DNA from: Ramazzottius varieornatus
Lineage: Eukaryota; Tardigrada; Eutardigrada; Parachela; Ramazzottiidae
Direction of reading: 5' to 3'
DNA: 64,000 bases
Assembly: GCA_001949185.1 (NCBI GenBank)
Contig: BDGG01000004.1
Span: forward strand, 4,035,549 to 4,099,548
Positions 56,301 to 64,000 of the stretch are shown in pieces. The position numbers and the translations under genes are program-made. The notes below the pieces were generated by a model, which saw only the letters and a list, made by a program, of their open reading frames with translations, made no database searches and was not told the origin of the DNA. Position 1 is the first letter of the stretch. Each line of letters begins with the position of its first letter.

Positions 56301-57910
56301 CATCAGTCGTCCTGAAACTGGCCGCAAAAAAGCTACAGGTGGAAGGTCCGGTGGTCCTCGCGGAGATCAAGTCTAACGGAGGTACGGTACCACAACGTGT
56401 TAAGCGCACTGCAGTTGACGTCACATGCTTCTGTTACTTCGCAGAATACAACCTGTACAAGGATGATGAAATGAGCATCGAGACCAAACTTAGCGTGAAT
56501 GGACGACTATTTTGCTGCACGAAAGAACAGCTTGCTCATTTGGTACCGCAATTCATTTTCTATTAGGGTGTTGCATTCAGACTGGATGATTTGAACATTT
56601 CTTAAATGTTTTCAGAACCCATTACCGGAACAGCAAGGACCAAACGAGGGTTCTGGTAAAATACTGGAAACCATAAGCTCGAAAGAACTGGCGTATCACT
56701 CGACCATGTACGACTGGGCGCTCTTCCGCAACGTACACGAGGTAAGTTGGACATGAGTTGTCCAGTAGAGCGAGCTGCCTTTCTTAATGAGTTTGTATTC
56801 CTTTCAGAGCGAGCTGTTACATCACATCATGGGTCGTACGAGCGGGATCACCAGCAACCTGGACCGGTTGATGCTGCGTTTCAACCAGATTCACCACTGG
56901 GTCACCACAGAAGTCTGTTTGACCGCCAGCCAGACGAAGCGTGGGCATATGCTGAAGAAGTTCATCAAGACTGCCGGACAGTACGTTCAGCTTGCTGCAA
57001 AAAGAGCACTTCCCGTGATGTTTTTTACTAATTTTTCCCTGTACCTTTTCAGTTGCAAAGAGTACCACAATCTGTTTGGGTTTTGCGCCATCATAATGGG
57101 TCTGACTAACTCTGCTATAGGCCGCCTGGTCCAGTCATGGGATGTAAGGACTACAGAATAGGCTATTCTTGATAATCTAACAACTAATGTATTTGCTGTG
57201 TGTTTACAGAAAGTTCCGAGCAAACTGCAAAAGACGTTTCGTGAATATGAGTCTTTGATGGACCCAGGGCGAAACCATCGGTCAAGTCGCATGCTGCTCC
57301 ATAACCTGCACCCGCCCATCATCCCTTTCATGCCACTCATCATGAAGGACCTCACCTTCACTCATGAAGGAAACAAGACCCATTTCGAAAATCTGGTCAA
57401 CTTTGAAAAAATGGTAAATACTGTGGAGACCTCGATGGACCTCTGTCAAGAATTACAGACTGATATTCTGGTGAACCTATATTACAGCACATGGTCGCCG
57501 ACACGTTACGCCTGATACGATACTGCAAGAGCACGGATCTGAGTAAGTTGCTGACCCCGCCACCTGTTGACTATGTACACGTGTACACGAACTATAATTC
57601 TTTCGTAGACTTGCCGGTTCCACCGGTGGAAAAACCATCCGAGTTTAACATTGCAGCTTATGTCAGGTAAGAAATTTGTCTTGTCCGTCTTACAGTACGA
57701 CCGTCGTAGACCTAATGTGTACCGGATACTGGGCCATGACTTTATTATCAATATTAGTAATGCGTTTACGAGCCCGCTGTTTGCAGGAACCTCCGAGTAA
57801 TCGATAATCAAAGACGCCTGATGCAGTTGTCCTTCAAGCGAGAACAGAAAAAATTTGAGAAGAATGCCAAACCAGACCCGGCGGGAGCACCTGCTGCGGA
57901 GACGAAGTAA
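50310..57910 (+). CDS. RAPGEF4: EPAC, cAMP-regulated exchange factor for Rap GTPases
   Basis: Twenty-five exons, all in phase, 1,056 residues: 50310-50419, 51986-52014, 52075-52188, 52316-52392, 52463-52597, 52673-52733, 53071-53183, 53444-53470, 53549-53596, 53712-53928, 54000-54314, 54658-54688, 54817-54862, 54969-55112, 55176-55365, 55576-55808, 56030-56381, 56445-56542, 56616-56741, 56808-56980, 57053-57143, 57210-57413, 57488-57542, 57609-57666 and 57787-57910. Exon 1 encodes [11 protein letters not shown], like the EPAC2 start SAEWIACLDKR. Domains: cAMP-binding A (about 50-160, degenerate), DEP (about 245-340), cAMP-binding B (about 390-500, [18 protein letters not shown]), REM (about 535-660), Ras-association (about 690-780) and RasGEF (about 800-1040, [20 protein letters not shown] and NLVNFEKM). 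cAMP binding frees the catalytic part to activate Rap1/2. Introns carry four palindromic elements and another inverted repeat. Confidence 0.95.
50420..51985 (+). other. EPAC intron 1, 1.57 kb
   Basis: It is the longest intron in the gene. It contains chance open frames on both strands (51072-51530 minus, 51510-51959 plus) and one GTGGCGCA palindrome. No alternative first exon was recognised. Confidence 0.6.
51743..51859. repeat. GTGGCGCA palindromic element, copy 6 (EPAC intron 1)
   Basis: Outer ends GTCGGCAAATGATG and CATTTCATTGCCGAC; left core TTTTCCCAAGTGGCGCA. The right core is decayed (GTGTACCTCTTGGG). Length 117 bp. Confidence 0.65.
52782..52903. repeat. Palindromic element, copy 7 (EPAC intron 6), long intact arms
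   Basis: The arms are 52782-52831 and 52855-52903 and pair over almost 50 bp. They share GCAAACAACCTCGGGATGAT on the left and ATCATCCCGAGATTGTTTGC on the right. The inner part is diverged from the GTGGCGCA core, but the outer GGCAAAC and CTCCCAAATAA match copies 1, 3 and 6. Confidence 0.75.
54407..54590. repeat. Inverted-repeat element in EPAC intron 11
   Basis: The arms near 54407-54435 and 54561-54590 share GATGCACATGCATACA and its complement and end in CGCTCG/CGAGC. The centre holds the palindrome AGTACTCTCGAGTAC. It looks unrelated to the GTGGCGCA family. Confidence 0.65.
55410..55520. repeat. GTGGCGCA palindromic element, copy 8 (EPAC intron 15)
   Basis: Left arm GGCGAACAAACTCAATCAG and on to CAAGCAGCGCA; right arm TGCGCCGCTTGG and on to CTGATCGAGTTTTTGCC. 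The two halves pair along most of their length, giving a 111-bp element. Confidence 0.8.
55872..55976. repeat. GTGGCGCA palindromic element, copy 9 (EPAC intron 16)
   Basis: Left core TCTCAAGTGGCGCGCG at 55896-55911 and right core TGTGCGTCACTTGGGAAAAC at 55934-55953. The outer parts pair more weakly. Confidence 0.7.
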
Positions 57911-59014
57911 TCACAAGTGGGACAAGGTTCCTCATCGTTTTTTCGAATACTTGTAGATCACCTAGCTGCCTTATGCACACATTTTGTTCACATTTCTGAA
58001 ACAATACTGCTTCGGCATGAGTCTTTATAATTTTATAATGCGTTTCTCAGGTTCACGCCCATATTGCTTGTTAAGAATAGATTTTGTTGAAGAGTTCTTG
58101 CTTTTTGTTTTTTTATTTGTTCCGCGATGCCGTCCTATTTAGTATGGGTAAACAAATTGTCAAAAAAAACTGAACAGTTCGACCAACTCCTCTTCGAATC
58201 AGGTTGATGGAAAACCTGATGTTGGGAAGACCCGTAACGAAGGTCGCGAGAGCGGCGAGAACTGGGAACTTATCAGCCTTACGAGCTCTTCCCTTCGACT
58301 TTACAACCAGATCTTTACGATTTCCTGGTGTTACAACCGGTGAGTTGTTACGGCTGGTTTGTTTTCATCGGCTTGTGTGGCCCCTTGAACAGCTATAGCC
58401 TACACTGCACGTGAGACTCTTCAGTCACGGTGTCACACTGACAGATCAAAAATGGTTACGAACGTTTTACGACATACTTCTGTGCACTGCATGCCAAGTC
58501 ATAAGGTGAGAGATTGTTGTTTTGGGATTTGCGCTCAGTCGGTTCGCCGCTGATTAGGTAATTGACAATGATTTGTGGGCTGCATAATTAACCCCTTTCT
58601 GCGGTGGTTAATCTAACTTAACCTTGCGGAGAAGATGGACATCAAACCAATGGTTTATCAGTCTGTGTAGCTGATATAAGCATGCACCATGTCTCAGATC
58701 AACATGCGATACTAAGTTTATTGGTCACACGCCTTCCTAATGGACCATTCAGCAACCGACCCGCCAGGCATGTTTACTGCAAAACATTCGAAGAAGACGG
58801 CAATTCCGGCTATCACTATGTTGAAGTTTCGTGCTTCCGCTCGTCACATCTGATAAAAGTTTTTGTGTTCTAGCTTTGCTAAACTCGGGGTTGGTACACT
58901 TGGCGAGCTCAAAGCTCTGCTTCTCGATAGTCGACATATTTCTTAACAAGGAAGTGAACCTTCTTAACTCCATAATTCCCTACTCTTACTCTTTTGTCTC
59001 AGTTTTTGTTTGAA
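57911..59014. other. Intergenic region between EPAC and the dehydratase
   Basis: It holds the EPAC 3' UTR and the dehydratase promoter and 5' UTR. The dehydratase ATG is preceded by a likely acceptor (TTTTGTCTCAG), which suggests a 5' UTR intron. No other feature. Confidence 0.5.
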
Positions 59015-61517
59015 ATGCCGAACGTTGACGTGGATGGCGTGAATCATCCCGTAGAGGATGGCCACCCTCCTGGTTACTCGAGCCCGTTGCATAACGGACA
59101 TTCTGATGGATCGACAAACGGACTGACAAATGGACAGGTGAATGGCATGACGAATGGCCATGCGAAGGAAAACGGAATACATTCGCGAATACGGGAGGAG
59201 AGCACCTCATCGAATTCGAGTGAAGAGCACGAACATCACATGCACGAACACCACCACAGAGTTGGTGGAGGACCACTCAGGCCTAGATCCGCCTCATTGA
59301 CCAACAGCCAGAGCCTGCCGGGAACGGTCATCAGGCTTCCGCCCAGCCACACAGATTACCGGAAACGCCAGAGTATCTGGTCGGGTTCAGACAAGATCCC
59401 AACGCAGGAGCCACCCGCCACGAGGGACGACCCACTATACGACCCCGCTTGTGATCCAGAGCATCCGAAGGTCATCACATTTCAGGATATTTCCGCTGCG
59501 CAGTACAGATTACGAGGTGGCATCCAGTACACACCTTGTTCGGTAAGTCGCCCAGTAAGCTGTACCGACAACCTCGCGAAAATTCTGATAATAAATGCCT
59601 TGGACTGAAATTATTTTACAGAAGTCGCACATGTCCCAAATGACGGGAATGGACATCTATTTCAAGAAAGACTTGTTTCAGTACACCGGAAGGTGAGGCT
59701 GACTTCCATCACTTAAAGCAGTAGGGAGTACGGACGAAGTTGCTAAAATGGGTTTTATCCAGCTTTAAAGAACGAGGAGCACGAAACTTTCTCCTGCACA
59801 TGACAAAAGTACGTAAAGAATGCTTTCAGAAGCGATATCAACTTTCCATTTTCTCATTTTTGGTCTCGTTGCTTTTGTAGAATGAAAGAGACATAGGAGT
59901 GATAGCGACCTCTGCCGGCAACCACGCACTTGCACTCTCATACCACGGAGTCGCACTGGGAATTCCGGTGACCGTGGTCATGCCGCGGAACGCCCCCATC
60001 ATGAAAGTAAGCCTGTGTAAGTCCTACGGAGCCACCGTCATACTAACCGGAAACAACATCGCAGAGGTAAGGAACGGGATTTGGAGGCTGGGTAAATGAA
60101 CTGAACCAGATCGTTATCCCGAGTGGCGCACGATCCCAGCCAATAGCATCAGCCATTTGCGCCACTTGAGAAGAAAACCGGCTTCAGCGTATATGCCTAG
60201 CTCCCCTCTTGCAATCTCGAAGTTCAGACAAACGCGTTACATCCGGATTCACTTTTCAGTCAAAAGATTTTGCGATGCGTATGGCTAAAGAGAAGAAACT
60301 CACGTACGTGAACGGATATGACCATCCGTACATACTGGCTGGACAAGGAACTTGCGGCTTAGAAATGCTGGAACAGGTTCCCGACATGGACGCTGCGGTA
60401 TGTCTGTCCATTCTTGCTGTCTGTTTTAATCTTGATTCTCCCGATAGAAGATTCTGCTGATTCAATTCTTTCCTCTCCCCTGGTTTTCCTGTTACACGTT
60501 CCAAACTGTCATACAGTAAATGGGTTATTCGCTTGTCTCTAGATCATTCCGGTGGGAGGTGGTGGACTTGTTGCCGGCATGGCCGTAGCCCTGAAAACCC
60601 TGAATCCGAAAATCACCATAATCGGTGTAGAGTCGGAAAGATGTCCGGGATTCTATCAAGCACTGAAAGCTGGGAAGCCAACCTACACCTCAACCTCTTC
60701 AACGCTAGCCGATGGTCTGGCAGTTCCTGTTGTCGGTTTCAACTCGTTTGCGACTGCCGCTCCTCTTATCGACAAGGTACAATACTGCAGCACTTCACGA
60801 GTCTGTTCCACCCTTAGAGTTTGTGACTTCATTAGACTGGAATTCTCTTTGCAGATGGTGGTCGTCAAAGAAGAGTTCATCGCATTAGCGATCCTTCGTC
60901 TCGTCGAAATGGAGAAGGTTGTCGTAGAGGGCGCTGGAGCCACAGGTCTTGCTGCAGTTCTCTCTGGACAACTACCGGAACTCGTGGGCAAAAAGTAAGA
61001 ACAGAAAGAGTATCATTCCGCTAGAAAAAAAACACTGATAGCCTTGTTAATACAGTAGTTGCCTGCAGAGAGTACAGTATGCTCGTTGAAGGGTCGTCAT
61101 TCCGCTGACCGGCGGTAACATCGACACGACCATACTGGGTCGCTGCCTGGAGCGAGGTCTCGCCACCGACGGACGTATGTGCCGCTTCCGAGCAGTCGTA
61201 ACCGACAGACCCGGCGGGATCGCAGAACTATCGAAACTCCTGGCCGATATGGAAGTTAGCATAAAGGATATCTTCCACGAAAGAGCCTGGCTCAAGCACG
61301 ATGTCTTTAGGTATGTAAATTTTACTTTATAAAAAAAAATTACTAAGACAGGAAACTGATTTTTCATTTTTGCAGTGTTGCCGTCAGTGTAGTCTGCGAA
61401 ACTCGAGACGCTGACCATGCAAAAGAACTAGAGGCTGCACTGAGAGCAAAATACAAGAAGGTCGACTTTGGCATGGCTCTTCCGGTGGAACTGACAGACG
61501 AGAATGAAAAAGCATAA
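59015..61517 (+). CDS. PLP-dependent threonine/serine dehydratase with ACT domain
   Basis: Nine exons: 59015-59542, 59622-59692, 59763-59808, 59881-60066, 60260-60397, 60543-60776, 60855-60994, 61092-61310 and 61376-61517, for 567 residues. It deaminates L-threonine to 2-oxobutyrate, or L-serine to pyruvate. The PLP lysine is Lys202 in YTGSFKERGARN, and the phosphate loop is IIPVGGGGLVAGM (about 324-336). TSAGNHALALSYHG and MPRNAPIMKV are typical of the fold. A C-terminal ACT domain (about 450-530, RFRAVVTDRPGGIAELSKLL) suggests allosteric control, as in catabolic threonine deaminases. The N-terminal about 150 residues are an extra Asn/Gly/His-rich, probably disordered extension with repeated NG pairs (TNGLTNGQVNGMTNG). 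Serine racemase-like activity is a less likely alternative because of the ACT domain. Confidence 0.92.
60085..60205. repeat. GTGGCGCA palindromic element, copy 10 (dehydratase intron 4)
   Basis: Core CCCGAGTGGCGCACGATCCC (60118-60137) against TTTGCGCCACTTGAG (60156-60170). The element fills about 120 of the 193 bp of the intron. Confidence 0.75.
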
Positions 61518-61621
61518 AACTTAAAACCACCCAGGTTTGATACAAAATGGATGCTTCACATTTTATACCTAGAAAAAATGCACAGTAGTATTTTAAACTT
61601 CAAACTTTACCGTTAACCTTC

Positions 61622-61627
61622 ATTAAA
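61622..61627 (+). terminator. Possible poly(A) signal of the dehydratase gene
   Basis: ATTAAA, 105 nt after the stop. Confidence 0.35.
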
Positions 61628-61947
61628 CTGATAAACCGGCGTAAAATATCGGGACTAGAAGTAGAAGTTCTCCTGCAACAAACACCCATTTATCAAAGAC
61701 CGGTCTGTTCATGAGTACAGGCACGATGGAAAATTATGGGACAAGCGGAAAGGACGGCAAAATGGAAATTCGACCGTATAAAAGTGTCGAAGAGTGTAAC
61801 ACTATGAATCGGTCGCGTACGCACGGGCTTCCGTACCGCCGTAGCGAAAAGGCCTGTCCCATAATATTTACTGTATCATAATTACCCATCGTGCGTGTAC
61901 GGTGATACTGTTTCATCTTACCGTCGATGCGTTTCACTGAATAGTCA

Positions 61948-63334
61948 TCAAGGTTTGAGTACATGGTCAGTAGGAGTAGGTTTCTCGTAGCCGTACACAA
62001 ACGTGGCGACGATAACCATAAAAGTTCCCAAAGTAAACACCCTGAAAATAAAACAAAGCATGGACACGTACAGCGATCAGTTCGTCGACCGGAAACAGAG
62101 TAGCACTTACATGGTCGGTATAAAGTCGTTGAGAAATACATAAGAGATGACGCAGGAGAGAATAATGGAGACTGCGCCGGCGAAACACTTGAGAATGTTG
62201 TCAGCGTAGCGAATTGTGAGCGCCACGATGATACCTCCCACACCCTACGACCAAAAAGGCACTGCATAGTACGCTCAAGCCATCCGCTTGATAAGCCAGA
62301 ACGCCGAAATAAGAAGTGCACTTACGTGGAAGGTTATGACGACCCAAGTGAGCCAGTTATAGCCTTGAAAGAAGCCGCCTTCCCGAACAGCAGCCCAGTC
62401 TGCGACGATGACTCCGGCTAAGGCGATGATAATACTGAAAGCTCCTACAATAATGAGTTATAATTAGTTTTACAAACCGAAAAGCCAGCAGTGAATCAAT
62501 AAAGAGCATACGGTTACATACCTAGTTGAATGTTTCGGATCCACAGGCTGGTTTTGCTGCTCTTTAACAGCTTCTCGAAATATACCCCTGAGAAGCCACT
62601 CGAAAAGCACGCAGCGATCACAGCTGTCAGACCTATAAGAGTATTTCCTTCTTTCTTCTTGACCGTCGCATCGGTCCCGGCCGGCATCTGAACAAGAGCT
62701 ACTCCGATTGTGAGGAGCAGCACGGCAATCCACTGATGCGAAGCGATCCGTTTGGACAGCATCGTCACGGAGAATATTGCTGTGGTTAGGATCTTCAGCT
62801 GATACGTAACCTGGAGCAGAAAAAGTCGTTCACTAAACATTTACACAGCATTAGACCGAGTAGCCTACCTGATACGTTGCAGCATCCAGGTGTGAAAGAG
62901 CAAGAAACAAGAGATTGTTTTGGATAGTATATAAGGCTGCTGGGATGAGAAGCTTGAGCGTCTCGACCGGCTTCAGCCATATTTCTGCATGCAGGGATCG
63001 CACTACCTCGACAACACTTCCACCTGCAAGTAGCATAAAGTTGTTTTACGCTCAGATGGACAATGGAGAAGACCAGATCTCGCGTACCGCTCTGGACCAG
63101 CATCACCGCAAGACATATTAGAACTTTTAGCACTTCTGTCACAGCTACTGCAGTCGACGAGAGGTATTTGACTCCAGAAGCTGTCCGGGAGACGCGCAGT
63201 AGCAGGATAATGGAAGTTGTCTGCAGCACCAGAGTGAAAAGGGCTGCGTATTTGTAGATCTTTGGAGTAGGGACTGGCGGTGCATTGGGCACAAACACCT
63301 TTTCCGGTGGTCCTTCTGGATACGCTCGGCTCAT
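61948..63334 (-). CDS. SLC35A: Nucleotide-sugar transporter, SLC35A family
   Basis: Six minus-strand exons: 63088-63334, 62869-63023, 62522-62810, 62326-62444, 62111-62244 and 61948-62041, for 345 residues. SLC35A proteins exchange UDP-GlcNAc, UDP-galactose or CMP-sialic acid for the nucleotide monophosphate across the Golgi membrane. Family signatures: [123 protein letters not shown] and the end VYGYEKP. The sequence is closest in memory to SLC35A3/A2, so UDP-GlcNAc or UDP-Gal is the likely substrate, but this cannot be fixed from sequence alone. A cytosolic, Pro-rich N-terminus ([18 protein letters not shown]) precedes the first membrane helix. It converges with the dehydratase. Confidence 0.93.
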
Positions 63335-64000
63335 GATGCTGGATGAAGGCAAGAGGCTACGCTTGCGGCGTAACGTTGTCCACGAGCGTCCAGATAATCA
63401 TCGTCCCAGAAAGAAAGGCGCAATCCAGATCCGAGAAATTTCTCGTCCAAGTATCCCAGGAGACGAAAAGTTTGATCAAACGTGTCAACAGGAAAACTTT
63501 GCAGAATAGGCAAAGAGTGCCAAAGACGAGTCAAAGACCGTGAAAAAGAGGTACAATAGCGGATCAACCAATCAAAGGGTCGCGTGGATCTACGCTCAAT
63601 CAAAATAATTTTAATCAAGCGTTGATAACCGAATTTCGATGCTACGCCCAATTGTTTTTGACTTTTTGCTTTCTAAGCTGTGTTTCATTTGCTGATGCGT
63701 AGCACTTTTGCTACCCTGGCCACGCAAGCGTTCGTCTTTCCCAGAATCTGAAATGGCTATAATTTTTTGCTAGCTCGTGGGGAACGAATGGCCGTTACAG
63801 AAAGTCGAGATCAGCTCTTGGTCATCCCGCTAACGGGGAATATCAGCCGATAAGATCTTTGATCCTCGTCATGTACGACCCCGTACACGAACGTACGACG
63901 GGAATCAGGCCCCAGTCATAACGGACTGTCAGTGCAGTCCACCTACCAATCAACATCAGACTTGGGCGTTGTGCATCGCACACCGTCAAACTAACGTGCC
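63335..64000. other. Region upstream of SLC35A
   Basis: It contains the SLC35A promoter. Open frames on both strands are short and overlapping, and nothing is recognised. Confidence 0.5.

Overview
This is nuclear DNA of an invertebrate animal. Almost every gene is split by short introns with GT..AG borders, mostly about 55-350 bp, and the gene set is metazoan: a TRPC channel, EPAC, an SH3RF/POSH scaffold, an ESE-type ETS factor, tetraspanins, Integrator and Mediator subunits, and a full-length ALKBH8. Sixteen recognisable or well-supported genes in 64 kb indicate a compact genome. I cannot name the species; a tardigrade-like ecdysozoan would fit the density and base composition, but that is inference only. 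No prokaryotic or viral gene cluster, tRNA, rRNA or CRISPR array was seen.

Layout: 0-5 kb, 3' half of a TRPC channel gene (+) and THUMPD1 (+). 5-8.3 kb, FHIP1 (-). 10-14.4 kb, INTS11 (+) and MED30 (-), tail to tail. 16.3-18.3 kb, an SH3RF/POSH-like RING plus SH3 gene (+). 20-23.7 kb, a weakly supported unidentified gene (+). 25-28 kb, the ETS gene (+) with two alternative last exons. 29-32.4 kb, two convergent tetraspanins. 34.8-37.5 kb, ALKBH8 (-). 38 kb, a hAT transposase relic. 39.4-43 kb, AP-3 beta (+). 43.3-44 kb, SEC22 (-). 44.9-45.7 kb, an unidentified acidic protein (+). 45.9-47.1 kb, RPF1 (-). 50.3-57.9 kb, EPAC/RAPGEF4 (+) in 25 exons. 59-61.5 kb, a PLP threonine/serine dehydratase with an ACT domain (+). 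61.9-63.3 kb, a nucleotide-sugar transporter (-).

The genes are mostly housekeeping and form no single pathway, though several share themes: tRNA modification (THUMPD1, ALKBH8), membrane traffic (FHIP1, AP-3 beta, SEC22, SLC35A) and transcription (INTS11, MED30, ETS). Genes often lie tail to tail with only 137-431 bp between stop codons, and some 3' ends appear to overlap.

Two observations stand out. First, the ETS gene has two in-phase terminal exons, each 100 nt, each encoding a different second half of the ETS DNA-binding domain. Second, a family of about 110-120 bp palindromic elements with a GTGGCGCA core occurs in ten introns across six genes and nowhere obvious outside introns. All exon borders were derived by eye from reading frame, splice sites and remembered protein families; none was checked by alignment or transcript data.
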